The notes below the pieces were generated by a model. It saw only the letters and a list, made by a program, of their open reading frames with translations, was not told where the DNA came from and searched no databases. A DNA stretch of 64,000 nucleotides from the NCBI RefSeq assembly GCF_900104625.1, contig NZ_FNVZ01000005.1, forward strand, positions 248,001 through 312,000. The letters run 5' to 3'. Shown in pieces: positions 1 through 8,889 of this stretch. The DNA is from Leptotrichia massiliensis (GTDB lineage: Bacteria > Fusobacteriota > Fusobacteriia > Fusobacteriales > Leptotrichiaceae). Numbering within the stretch: position 1 is the stretch's first letter; every line of letters starts with the position of its first letter. The position numbers were made by a program, and so were the translations under genes.

Positions 1-351
1 AAAAAAATAAAAGAATTATATCAATATGAAGAAGTGAGTTTTTTAGGATTAACTTATGGATCATTTGATTTTCAAAATAGAGATTTTTTTTATGCTATAG
101 GTGATGGGAATTATTTATTTGGCAATGTGTATGATATTAATCCATTTTTTAGATCTTTTCGTGTTATGTTTGTTTTATTTGATGAATATAACTGGGGAAA
201 TAACGACACATATTTTTTTAAAATGAGTAGTGATGTAAATAAGCCCTTTACGGTTGTAGTTGAGACGGCAGCATTTAAAAAATTTGAAAAAGAAGGGCTA
301 GCTAAACCATTTTTAACTTTTTTTGTTGATAGGGAAGTATATTTTTATTAG
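1..351 (+). CDS. 3' end of an unrecognised protein (5' truncated by window edge)
   Basis: The reading frame is open from base 1 through a GTG at 34 and ends with TAG at 349-351, so this is most likely the last ~116 codons of a gene that starts before the window. The product is rich in aromatic residues (Phe, Tyr), lacks a membrane segment and shows no motif I recognise. It lies just upstream of the spike/effector locus, on the same strand, and may be an immunity or accessory gene of that locus, but this rests on position only. A short gene starting at GTG 34 is possible but lacks a good ribosome-binding site. Confidence 0.5.
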   Translation, partial: KKIKELYQYEEVSFLGLTYGSFDFQNRDFFYAIGDGNYLFGNVYDINPFFRSFRVMFVLFDEYNWGNNDTYFFKMSSDVNKPFTVVVETAAFKKFEKEGLAKPFLTFFVDREVYFY

Positions 352-678
352 ATTATATAATTTGTTAAATTTAATTTTAAAGAATTTATGAAAAAGAATG
401 GAAAATTTGAAAAATGCTTTGATTTATTGAGCTGTAAAATATCAAGATGGCTTATAAAAAGATGCTAAGTATAAATTAGCAATAGAATAATAGGCGATTG
501 TAAAAGTAATAATATAAAAACTCAATAAATACAGTGTTTTTATCTAAAATATTAAAATTTTATAGCAAAAATACTGGAGAAAAATAGTAAAAATTAGAAC
601 TGTAAAAGCATTGTAATTATTAGAAATTTTAGACTTTTACAAATGACTAAATAGAATAACTAAGGGAGAATTTTTATT
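352..678. other. Gene-free AT-rich stretch
   Basis: No intact reading frame is visible. Around 440-500 a broken frame reads like a short TPR-type helix pair with internal stops, so this may be decayed coding DNA. A ribosome-binding site (AAGGGAGA, ~662-669) serves the truncated J-domain start at 679. No convincing terminator or promoter was found. Confidence 0.35.
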
Positions 679-759
679 ATGATAAATTATTATAAAATAC
701 TAGGTATTTCAGAAGATGCTGACGCAACAGCAAAAGCAAACTTGTTTCTCAAGTTTTAG
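679..759 (+). pseudogene. Truncated J-domain (DnaJ-like) gene start
   Basis: An ATG at 679, preceded by a good ribosome-binding site, encodes the first ~16 residues of a J domain (MINYYKILGISEDADA). The DNA is nearly identical to the start of the intact J-domain gene at 2016. Homology stops abruptly at ~726 within a GCAA shared by both sequences, and the frame ends at TAG 757-759. The remainder of the J domain, including HPD, is absent. The sequence beyond the break belongs to a tube-like gene in another frame, so this is a deletion or recombination scar. Confidence 0.75.
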
Positions 760-1109
760 GAGTAAGCTCAACACTGCCAATGACAAATTCGTTTACAAAT
801 GGAATAGGAAACAGCCTGAAAGGAATGTTTGGAGGACTTGGAAATTTCGGAGAAAGTAATTTGTATGATCAGAATAAAGAAAATGTAAAAGAACTGTCAA
901 TGTGGGCAATGACTTACGGAGATGAAAAATCAACTAGGGATGTAATGGTGCAGACAGATTTGGGAGGAGGAAAGATATTTGAATTATATTTTCCTAAAAT
1001 GTATGTGGATAGTTTTAATCAGGATTTCAGTGTTAGAGGTGGAGAAGGGTATTTTATTTTAAAGTTAAAACAAACAGGATTTAATGAGGATGGAATAAAT
1101 TTAAAATAG
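723..1109 (+). pseudogene. C-terminal remnant of an Hcp/TssD-like tube protein
   Basis: The frame is open from 723, immediately after the J-domain break, to the stop at 1107-1109. It encodes a Gly/Asn-rich stretch followed by a segment with the alternating beta pattern of contractile-system tube proteins: ELYFPKMYVDSFNQDF, then GGEGYFILKLKQ. The first ATG is at 780, with no clear ribosome-binding site, so expression as a free ~109-residue protein is uncertain. The N-terminal half of a tube protein is missing. Assignment to the Hcp/TssD/phage-tube superfamily is an inference from the C-terminal pattern and the neighbouring spike genes. Confidence 0.4.
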
Positions 1110-1119
1110 GGTGAGAATA

Positions 1120-1986
1120 ATGAAAAAAAACATATACAATACATTGTATATAATTACGTTAATTAGAAATATACAATTGCTTTTCAATAGTTATTCAAAT
1201 ACTTTAACAGGATTTTGGTTACTAATAAATTTAATTTTATCTTTTATATTTTTTATTAAAATTTTTACTAGAAAAGAAAAATTCAATGAATATTTTGTAG
1301 TTTTTATATTTGGATTTACTTGCTTTCTAGTAAGTTATTCAAGTTTTAGTGATTGGAATAAAAAATTTAATACATATATTTTAATTATTTTGATAATATT
1401 AACTTTATTCGAATTTCTAATTATCGTAAAACCTTTTATAAAAATAAAAGATTTTAGAAAAATATTTTTATTAATATTGAGTTTTTTTTGTGGGAAATTA
1501 TTTTTATATTTTTTAACAAATTTTTATATGGAACCAAGAAAAATTGTATATAGCACAGATATTATTTATACAAAAAATAATAAGGAATTAAGTGAAATAA
1601 TAGAAAAAATGCCAATGGTTAATGAAGTAGAAATAATAGAAAAAGATGCAATAAATCCTTATGGTTCTTATTATGAAAATGAAGGAAGTCTAAAAAATTT
1701 AGATGAAATTATTAATGTTCAAATTAAAAATTCTATTGATAATGAAAGTATGGATTTATTAGCAAATAGAATAAAAGAATTTGTAAAATTACAAAGTAAA
1801 GAAAAAAAATTTGTAAAAATATATTTTACAATTAAAAATGGTTATTATGAAGCATTAAAAATATATGATTTAAAAAATAACGAATTAAAACAAATTTATG
1901 TAAGTAAAAATTTACAAGTATCAGAAAGTCTTGGTTTTGTTTTGTTAAATATGTATGTAAAAATATTAAAAGGTAATGAATTTTAA
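1120..1986 (+). CDS. Four-helix membrane protein with C-terminal soluble domain, unknown function
   Basis: I choose ATG 1120 because AGGGTGAG (1108-1115) sits just ahead of it; a GTG at 1111 is also in frame. The product (288 aa) has about four hydrophobic helices in the first ~135 residues, then a ~150-residue charged, Lys/Asn/Glu-rich domain without recognisable motifs. It lies between the tube-like remnant and the J-domain gene, codirectional with both. Possible roles include immunity against a membrane- or periplasm-acting effector, but nothing in the sequence shows this. Its codon use is even more A+T-rich than that of the spike genes. Confidence 0.6.
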   Translation: MKKNIYNTLYIITLIRNIQLLFNSYSNTLTGFWLLINLILSFIFFIKIFTRKEKFNEYFVVFIFGFTCFLVSYSSFSDWNKKFNTYILIILIILTLFEFLIIVKPFIKIKDFRKIFLLILSFFCGKLFLYFLTNFYMEPRKIVYSTDIIYTKNNKELSEIIEKMPMVNEVEIIEKDAINPYGSYYENEGSLKNLDEIINVQIKNSIDNESMDLLANRIKEFVKLQSKEKKFVKIYFTIKNGYYEALKIYDLKNNELKQIYVSKNLQVSESLGFVLLNMYVKILKGNEF

Positions 1987-2015
1987 TAAATTAAAAAGAG
2001 AGTGGAGTTTTTATT

Positions 2016-2480
2016 ATGACAGATTATTATAAAATACTAGGTGTTTCAGAAGATGCTGATGCAAAAGAGATAAAGGCAAAATATAGAAAATTGGCTATGA
2101 AGTATCATCCAGACAGGAATCCTGATGATAAGAAGGCTGAAGAAATGTTTAAGGCAATCAGCGAGGCGTATGAAATACTTGGAGATGAGAATAAAAGAAA
2201 AGAATACGATGAGAAGAGGAAGAATAAGGGAAATGCTGGAAGTCAAAGATTTGGTGAGAAGAAATCAAGCAGGGCAGAGCAGAACAATGAATCAGCTAAA
2301 AGGGGGGCTGAGGCATTTTTCCGTAATTTTTCAGCAAATCCAAATGATATAAAGAACATGTTTGAAAGTGCTTTTGATGTGAATAATATGAGCAGTTCTG
2401 ATAAGGATAAAATGAGGGAACATAAAAAAAGTATGGAACAAAGTTTTGAAAACTTTTTTAAGCCTAAAAAGGATAAATAA
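2016..2480 (+). CDS. J-domain co-chaperone (DnaJ-like, J domain only)
   Basis: A complete J domain spans residues ~3-66, with the HPD motif at 31-33 and the usual helix III/IV sequence ([17 protein letters not shown]). It continues into a ~85-residue basic/Ser-rich tail ending KPKKDK. There is no Gly/Phe region, zinc-binding domain or DnaJ C-terminal substrate domain, so this is not housekeeping DnaJ. J domains stimulate Hsp70-type ATPases. The obvious candidate partner is the Hsp70-like protein at 45605 at the other end of the locus. A good ribosome-binding site (GAGTGGAG) precedes ATG 2016. A truncated second copy lies at 679. Confidence 0.85.
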   Translation: MTDYYKILGVSEDADAKEIKAKYRKLAMKYHPDRNPDDKKAEEMFKAISEAYEILGDENKRKEYDEKRKNKGNAGSQRFGEKKSSRAEQNNESAKRGAEAFFRNFSANPNDIKNMFESAFDVNNMSSSDKDKMREHKKSMEQSFENFFKPKKDK

Positions 2481-2575
2481 GATAATTAGATTGTAAATAA
2501 AAACTTTAAAATAAGATAAATTATAAAATAAAATTAGAATTTAGATTTAATTTTAGAAAGAAAGGAAATAATAAA

Positions 2576-3391
2576 ATGCTTTGGAGAATAAAAAGTTTTT
2601 TCAGTAGAATTAGAAGTAGAATTTTTAATGTATTTTCTGGAAGAGGCAGTTTGTATCGAGTTGAAAGTTTAAGAAGAGGTGTGACTTCAACTTCAAAAAA
2701 AGAAAAAGAAAATACTTCAATGTCTGTTGATAAGGGAATTAGAAAATATGAAAAAAGGCAGATGGCTGCCAGAGGGGAAAGGCAGTACAATTTTTTTAAT
2801 TTAAAAAATATAATAATTTTGATTATACTATTTTTTACTTTTGTGTATATTCATATGGCTGGATATTCTGTGAAAAGTCTGTATATTGCAATTTTTATAT
2901 TTATAGCACTAACATTGTATCTTCTTATAGTAGAAAGATTTAAGGAAAAAGTGGAAGTGCATGATGAGATAAAGGAAATAAAGCATGAGCGTGAAAGAGA
3001 GCATCATGTATTTTTGGATAAAGTAAAAGAAATAGAGGAGGTTGAAAAGAATCAAATTGAAAATATAATTTTAAAAAATTCAGATGACTATGATATTAAA
3101 GTATGGAAGATTGGAAGAGCATCTTCATTGCTGATAGGGAAAAGAACGCCTAGAAACAAGGTGGATATAGACGTGAGTGAAGGAGTATATTCAAATTTGG
3201 TAAGCAGGGCTCATGGAATGTTGAACAGAGTAAATGGAGTTTGGTACTATGAAGATTTAGGTTCACAAAATGGAAGCGGAATAGAAAAGAAAGATGACAG
3301 AAGAAAAATAAAATTAAAAAGAAATGTGCCTGTAAAAGTTGAAAGTGGAGATATAATATATTTAGCAACAACAAAAATATTGTTAAAATAA
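2576..3391 (+). CDS. Membrane-anchored FHA-domain protein
   Basis: The 271-aa product starts with a basic N-terminus, has two transmembrane helices (~76-94 and ~100-119), a charged, probably helical linker (~120-165) and a C-terminal FHA domain (~178-270). The FHA signature residues are present: SRAH at 210-213 and LGSQNGS at 228-234. FHA domains bind phosphothreonine. In type VI systems such proteins link Ser/Thr kinases to assembly of the apparatus. The gene sits just ahead of spike gene 1. A kinase is encoded at 34427 and PP2C-like proteins at 16466 and 33137. The partner is inferred. Confidence 0.85.
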   Translation: MLWRIKSFFSRIRSRIFNVFSGRGSLYRVESLRRGVTSTSKKEKENTSMSVDKGIRKYEKRQMAARGERQYNFFNLKNIIILIILFFTFVYIHMAGYSVKSLYIAIFIFIALTLYLLIVERFKEKVEVHDEIKEIKHEREREHHVFLDKVKEIEEVEKNQIENIILKNSDDYDIKVWKIGRASSLLIGKRTPRNKVDIDVSEGVYSNLVSRAHGMLNRVNGVWYYEDLGSQNGSGIEKKDDRRKIKLKRNVPVKVESGDIIYLATTKILLK

Positions 3392-3418
3392 TGATTTGTT
3401 TAAGGAAGTAGGTTAAAA

Positions 3419-5083
3419 ATGGAGAATAATTTAAATAATCAAAAGCCAGTGGAATTTTTTTCGGCTGAAAGAATAAAGATAGAAATAGATGGACAGCAGA
3501 TACTTTGGAGAGATATGAATCTTGAAATAGATTCAAAGATAGGGGAACATACGATTGGAAAAATAAAATATGTGGCATCACCGAACCAGTTAAGCTTATA
3601 CGATGCCTTAATAGATAAAAAAGGCGACAAGACAATAGTAGTTACAGGAAGGAGCAACGTATCGAATGAAGCAGGAAATGCTACAGATAAGATATTCCTG
3701 AATGGAGTGATAAGTAAATTTAGGATAAAGGAAACAAAGGCAGGAGCATTAGCAGTTGAGTTAGTGTGCAGTTCAAAGAGCATACTTCTTGACAGAATAC
3801 CAAGATACCGTTCATTTCAGGATCCGACACTTACATATACAGATATAGCACAGGAAGTGAATAAAAATTATAATGATGGGGAAACATTGGTAAATGTAGG
3901 GGAAGATATGAAAGAAATCCCAAGAATGACAATCCAGTATAACGAAACAGACTGGGAATACTTAAAGAGAATAGCATCGTATACAGGACAGCCATTGATG
4001 GCAAATTCAAATAAAGTTCTGGTAGGATTTTTCAAGAATATGCCATCACAGACACCCAACTTGACATATTCATATTTTGGAAAGGAAACAGAAGAGGAAA
4101 GAACGTATTACAGGGTAGAGGGGACAGAAGTGTATTCAGTTTCAACACCAATAAAGTTAAAAATCAGAAACAGAGTATCAGGCGAAGAAGTAGAAAATGA
4201 CTACTATGTAATAGAAAGCAGAATACACAACGAAGGGAACACCTTAAAATGTGAGTACAAACTAGGAAAACAAACAGACTACTTTGTAGATCCAATACCA
4301 CACGAAAAGATAAGAGGAGCAGTGATAGAAGCGAGAACAGTACATATTGCAAGAACAGATGAAAGTAAGAGTGAGCATGGAAGGGCTGACGGAAGTTCAG
4401 ATAATCTTGAAGGAAGAACTATGGGAATAAAGCCTGTAAATATATATGTTGCTGAGGAGCAGGGAAAAAATAATAACAGAAGTCAGGAAGTGAAGGCAAG
4501 CGATATTGCGGTTATGACAGTTGACTTGACAGAAGGGTTGAGAAAACTGGGAGGAGCAGTGCAAAGTGAAGCAGATAAATACGCAGGAAAAAGCTATTTT
4601 CCATATGTAACGCCATATAGCCAGACAAATACTGGATTTACGCCTGCACCGGAAGCAAATGATAGAGTGGCGTTGTATTTTCCGAGTGAGAATGAGACAC
4701 ATGCGTTGGTGATGGGAGCGGTAAATAATGATGGGAATGGTAGGTTTACTAATCCTGAGATAAGAAATTATCATGTGGGGAAATCTGATTTTAATATGCA
4801 GTTGTCGAAAGATAGTTTGTCAACGAATGCTGCAAATTCAATATCACAAAATGCGAGTAATATTTCGGAAGAAGCTAAAAAGATAACTGAGTGTGCTGAA
4901 GATATTATGAATATGTCTAATAATTATAATGAAATAATAAAAGATAAAAAAATGACAGCTGCAAATAGCATATTACAAATAAGTCAAGAAGATACGATGA
5001 TACAATCAAATGGAGATACAGAAATAAATTCTTCGGGTTATTCGGTGGTTAATGGTGGAGCAAATGTAATGATAAATGGATAA
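3419..5083 (+). CDS. VgrG/Pvc8-family spike protein, copy 1
   Basis: The 554-aa product has the gpD/VgrG fold pattern: an N-terminal region with RIPRYRSFQDPTLTYTDIA and MTIQYNETDWEYLKRIASYTGQ, then a gp5/OB-like part ending in GKSYFPYVTPYSQTNTGFTPAP, NDRVALYFP and HALVMGAVNNDGNGRF. The last ~100 residues are a Ser/Asn/Thr-rich tail with a helical repeat section ending NGGANVMING, unlike the tails of copies 2 and 3. VgrG trimers form the piercing tip of contractile systems and carry effectors. The ribosome-binding site AAGGAAG is at 3402-3408. The next gene encodes a PAAR-like carrier, its likely cargo. Confidence 0.9.
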   Translation: MENNLNNQKPVEFFSAERIKIEIDGQQILWRDMNLEIDSKIGEHTIGKIKYVASPNQLSLYDALIDKKGDKTIVVTGRSNVSNEAGNATDKIFLNGVISKFRIKETKAGALAVELVCSSKSILLDRIPRYRSFQDPTLTYTDIAQEVNKNYNDGETLVNVGEDMKEIPRMTIQYNETDWEYLKRIASYTGQPLMANSNKVLVGFFKNMPSQTPNLTYSYFGKETEEERTYYRVEGTEVYSVSTPIKLKIRNRVSGEEVENDYYVIESRIHNEGNTLKCEYKLGKQTDYFVDPIPHEKIRGAVIEARTVHIARTDESKSEHGRADGSSDNLEGRTMGIKPVNIYVAEEQGKNNNRSQEVKASDIAVMTVDLTEGLRKLGGAVQSEADKYAGKSYFPYVTPYSQTNTGFTPAPEANDRVALYFPSENETHALVMGAVNNDGNGRFTNPEIRNYHVGKSDFNMQLSKDSLSTNAANSISQNASNISEEAKKITECAEDIMNMSNNYNEIIKDKKMTAANSILQISQEDTMIQSNGDTEINSSGYSVVNGGANVMING

Positions 5084-5102
5084 ATAGAAGGAGCGAATGA
5101 AA

Positions 5103-6410
5103 ATGAGATTTTATTATGATAATGGAAAACAATGTGTTATTAATTTTGAGATAATAGAAAGTCCTGAAAGTGCTAAAAAGAGAGAATATGAAGATTTTCA
5201 AAGAATGATGGAAAGTACAAGAGAAGAAATTAGAAGAAGGGAAAAACAAAGAATTCCTGTAGACAAAAATATTGCTAAATCAATAGTTTGTGATGGAGCA
5301 AAATTATACTGTCCAAAAGCTGAAATAAAAATATTTGCTCCAGAAGATGTAGTAGAAACAATAACAACTCCCCCAGAAGATCTTCCTATGATAGAATTAA
5401 TAGTTCCTGAAGAACATCATGTTTTTTTGATGAAAAAAGATCCTGTAGCAACAACAAGAGATATAGAACCTGATAATTTTAATCCAGCTCCCGGAATATA
5501 TTGTTCTTATGATCATGAAAAATGTAATATAAAAGAAGCAAATAAGTATTGGGAAAAAGTGGCAAAAACTGAAGTAAATGGATATGAACTTCTTTTAAAA
5601 CAATCACAACTTATATGTACACATTGTCCAGGAGCAAAATTAAAGTTTGTAAGTAATGGTCAAGATATCCATATAGCAAATTCCGGTATTGAAAAGTTTT
5701 TTTCTCCAACCATTAGAAAGACTATTAAAATAGGAGGAGGAGCTTTGGCTATTATAGGGACTTTGGCTACTCCAATACCAGGAGATGAAGAAGCAGCTGC
5801 AGGCTTAACTTTAGAAGGGACAATTCAATTTCTTAAATATAAAGGATGGGGGATGTTTGGTGGAACAAGAACTATAGTAAATGAAATTACAGGTTATGAT
5901 ATATTAAAAGATCCTATTAAGTCAGCAATTGGTGAAGATACAGGAGAAGTTGTTGGAAATACAATTGATTTTGTAGACACAGCACATAGTCTTTATAAAC
6001 TTCCAGAAGAAGTAGGAGAATTAGCCGATAATATAGGTAAAGGAAATCAGATTGCAACAGAAATTACTAAAAATGAAGAATTTATACAAAATATAAAAAA
6101 TAATCCTTTATCAAAAAAAAGAACTTATTCAAAAAAAAGTATAAAAGTAAAAGATGAATTGAAGTTTACTTCTAAATTAGAAATAAATGTATTAGAAAAA
6201 ACTAATAGGAGTCTTCAAAAAAATATAAAAAATGTTACACCTTATATACATTCAGGAACACTCGGTGTTTCTAATACTATTATTTCAACACATAATTATG
6301 CAGCGGATTCATTTTATCTACAATCTATAGAGGAAAGATATTACGAAGATATAAAAGAATATTCAAAAGTTCCTTTTATTTCTATAAAACAGGAATATCC
6401 ACAAGATTAA
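5103..6410 (+). CDS. PAAR-like (DUF4280-type) effector carrier, non-Hint
   Basis: Two in-frame ATGs exist. The Shine-Dalgarno GAAGGAG (5087-5093) is 9 nt from ATG 5103 but only 3 nt from 5097, so I prefer 5103. Paired cysteines occur in a PAAR-like module within the first ~205 residues: VCDGAKLYC, GIYCSY..KC and ICTHCPGAKL, closing with VSNGQ. A Gly/Ala-rich hydrophobic segment (GGGALAIIGTLATPIPGDEE) follows, then a ~180-residue Lys/Asn/Ser-rich C-terminal region that is probably the effector part. There is no Hint domain. The gene sits between spike 1 and a Sel1-repeat lipoprotein that may be its immunity factor. The toxic activity is not identifiable from sequence. Confidence 0.7.
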   Translation: MRFYYDNGKQCVINFEIIESPESAKKREYEDFQRMMESTREEIRRREKQRIPVDKNIAKSIVCDGAKLYCPKAEIKIFAPEDVVETITTPPEDLPMIELIVPEEHHVFLMKKDPVATTRDIEPDNFNPAPGIYCSYDHEKCNIKEANKYWEKVAKTEVNGYELLLKQSQLICTHCPGAKLKFVSNGQDIHIANSGIEKFFSPTIRKTIKIGGGALAIIGTLATPIPGDEEAAAGLTLEGTIQFLKYKGWGMFGGTRTIVNEITGYDILKDPIKSAIGEDTGEVVGNTIDFVDTAHSLYKLPEEVGELADNIGKGNQIATEITKNEEFIQNIKNNPLSKKRTYSKKSIKVKDELKFTSKLEINVLEKTNRSLQKNIKNVTPYIHSGTLGVSNTIISTHNYAADSFYLQSIEERYYEDIKEYSKVPFISIKQEYPQD

Positions 6411-6423
6411 TGAGGAGGTAAGA

Positions 6424-7380
6424 GTGAAAAAGATATTTTTAATTTTAATATTAATTTTTACTTTTTCATGTAATGTATCTAAAGAAGAAAAAGATAAAAG
6501 AGTATTACTAAATGAAGTAAAAAAAATAAATAAAAACAGAAATCCTACAAAAGAACAAATAAATATATTATTGGAAAAAAGTAAAGAACTGTATCAGAAT
6601 GGAGATGAAAAAACAGCAAAACAAGTATGGGAGAATCTTGAGGAATATACATCAGAAGCTACTTTGTATTTAGCAGATTATTATGATAATAATAAAGATG
6701 AAATAAATTATGAAAAATATTTATTAAAAGCGGCAGAAAAAGAAAATGAAACGGCGATGTTTAATTTAGGAGGACTATATCAAAAAAGAGGAAATACTGA
6801 AAAAATGCTAAAGTGGTATACCAAAGTAATAGAAAAAGATGGAAAAAATTCAGCTATAGTAATGACTAATTTGGGAAATTATTATGACTTAGAGGGACAA
6901 AAAGACAAGATGTTAGAATGGTATAAAAAAGCAGCAGAAAAGGGTTCTATGGAAGCAATGAATAATTTAGGAGTATATTATAGTGAAAATAATCAGGAAA
7001 AAAAAATGTTATTTTGGTATAAAAAAGCATTGGAAAAAGATGAAAATATAAGAACTCTTAATAATTTGGCAAGTCATTATTTTAAAAAGGGAAATTTGAA
7101 AGAAGCTGAAAAATGGTATAAAAGATCTGCAGATAAAGGTTCGATAGAAGCAATGAATGATTTAGGTGTTATATATGATTCTCAAAAAAGATATGAATTA
7201 GCAATAAAAATGTTTTTAAAAGCAGCTGAAAATGGGGATGAAGATGCAGTATTAAATATAGGCTTAATGTACGAAGATAGAGATATGTATAACGAAGCAA
7301 AAGAATGGTATAAAAAATTTGCTGAATTAGGAAATCAAAAAGCATTAAAAAAGTATAATGAATTAAAAGATAAGTATTAG
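6424..7380 (+). CDS. Sel1/TPR-repeat lipoprotein, candidate immunity protein
   Basis: It starts at GTG 6424 behind a strong GAGGAGGT (6412-6419). The signal peptide ends in a lipobox with Cys16 (FTFSC), so it should be a lipoprotein facing the periplasm. From residue ~70 to the end there are about seven Sel1-like/TPR repeats (A-x-x-NLGxxY, KxxEWYKKAAEKG). Sel1-repeat lipoproteins are known immunity factors for some type VI phospholipase effectors; this is family knowledge, not proof here. It follows the PAAR-like carrier by 13 nt and precedes a family X gene, an order repeated at 37.9-41.6 kb. Confidence 0.75.
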   Translation: MKKIFLILILIFTFSCNVSKEEKDKRVLLNEVKKINKNRNPTKEQINILLEKSKELYQNGDEKTAKQVWENLEEYTSEATLYLADYYDNNKDEINYEKYLLKAAEKENETAMFNLGGLYQKRGNTEKMLKWYTKVIEKDGKNSAIVMTNLGNYYDLEGQKDKMLEWYKKAAEKGSMEAMNNLGVYYSENNQEKKMLFWYKKALEKDENIRTLNNLASHYFKKGNLKEAEKWYKRSADKGSIEAMNDLGVIYDSQKRYELAIKMFLKAAENGDEDAVLNIGLMYEDRDMYNEAKEWYKKFAELGNQKALKKYNELKDKY

Positions 7381-7401
7381 ATTTTAGAAAGGTATAACAT
7401 A

Positions 7402-8861
7402 ATGAAAGAAAATTTGTATAATTATAATATGGAAATTTACTGTGAAAATAACCAAGAAAAAAAGAAACTTCTAAATAGATATTCGAGATTTCAATTAATT
7501 GAGCATGAATTCAAAGATACTGTAAAAAGATATACAATTATAGATAAGACAGATTTAAAAAATATAAAATATTCCTCAATATATTTCTATAGATATTTTA
7601 TTAATGAAGTAAAAAAATTATTTTCACCTCTTGAATTAGAATACGAAAATAATGTAATTACAATAATTAATAAAAAAGAATTATTAAAAAAATTAATTGA
7701 TGAGACTTATAATTTTTTTATAAAATATCCAAATAAAATAGAAGAAATGAATTCAATATTAAATGATATGAAAAAAGGGTTAGAATATGAAAATTTTGAA
7801 CAGGAAATAGATGAGGAAAGTATTTATCCTTATATTTTCAAAATAAATTTATTTTTAGATAAAGAAGAAAAAATTTTAAAATCTAAAAGTCCTGAAATTA
7901 TTTCAGAATATAATGTTCCAACCATTATAAATTATTTAATAAAAGGAATTCATAGAAATAAAATAAAAATTTTTTTTGATGAAAAACTTGATGAAGAAGA
8001 AGTTTCCTTTGAAGAGATAAAATTTGAATTAAAAAAAGAACTAAATATTTCTGAATCAGAATTTTTTGATTTTAACTTTACAATAAAAGGTTATTATATT
8101 TATAATGTCTCTACTGATACAGTAGAAAAAATAGAAGTAGATAAAGAAATAAAATTTTATAATATAACTACTGTTACAAAAAGAATACTAGAGTTAGAAG
8201 GTTTTGATGAAAATGAAAAAGATGAAGGTAAAACATATGAAGAAGCAGTAGCAGACTTGTTTGAATATTTAAACCTTTTGAAAAAGAAAAAAGTAATAAA
8301 AAAAGAAAAATTTGTGAATTTTATTGATGAAATTGCGTTTGCGGAAAGAGAAAAAATATTTAAAACTTTGAAAGAATATGTGGAAATGAATAAAATAGAT
8401 TTTTTAGAATTTGATACAAGAAAAATATACATAGGAACAGAAGAACTTTTAAAAGTTATTGAAGAACTCTTTTTTGCAATAAGGTTAAATACAAAAGTAA
8501 AAGAAGCGAAAATTGAAAAATAACTGAAAATTTAAAAGAAGAAGTTCAAAAAGAAACGCCAATTTTACAATCAAAAAAATCTAAAAAGTCAAGAGAAGAA
8601 AGTTATGACAGTATTCGTGATTGGTTAATTGAAAATATAAGGAAAAAAGATACGATTATATTTCCTAAAGAGGAGCTTCTGAATAGAATAAAACTTTTTG
8701 ATGATTATGAAAAACAAAGGATTGCTAATGTTATAAAAATAGCTGTTGAAAAAGATGGTTATTGCATGAAACTTGAAAATGAGGAAACGATTCATGGAGA
8801 TGAAGTTATCAGAACCTTTGAAAAAATGTTGAAAATTAAAGATGAAGAAAATGGAATTTAA
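7402..8861 (+). pseudogene. Family X gene, split by a one-base frameshift
   Basis: The first frame (7402-8523) encodes 373 aa resembling the middle of the family X proteins at 40319 and 44121 (KKEL..FDFNFTIKGYYIYN). It stops at 8521-8523. From 8517 another frame continues without a start codon to TAA 8859-8861 and encodes the conserved family C-terminal domain (SYDSIRDWLIENIRKKDTI, KLFDDYEKQR). One extra A in the A-run at 8516-8520 would restore a single ~486-residue protein. The first frame ends in a related repeat of the same domain (FVNFIDEIAFAEREKIFKTL). This copy lacks the LTPQQLRKKYF tail of its paralogs. It could be a real mutation, a slippage site or a sequencing error. Confidence 0.75.
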
Positions 8862-8889
8862 AAAATAAGTTATGTAAGAAAGGATAAAA

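Noticed and set aside
2016-2480. Housekeeping dnaJ
   Set aside because: Only the J domain is present; no Gly/Phe, zinc or C-terminal substrate domains, and no dnaK or grpE neighbour.
3439-3783. Long open frame on the minus strand inside spike gene 1 (also at 8910-9254 in spike 2)
   Set aside because: It is antisense to well-conserved spike codons, has no ribosome-binding site, and persists only because both spike copies share the same DNA.
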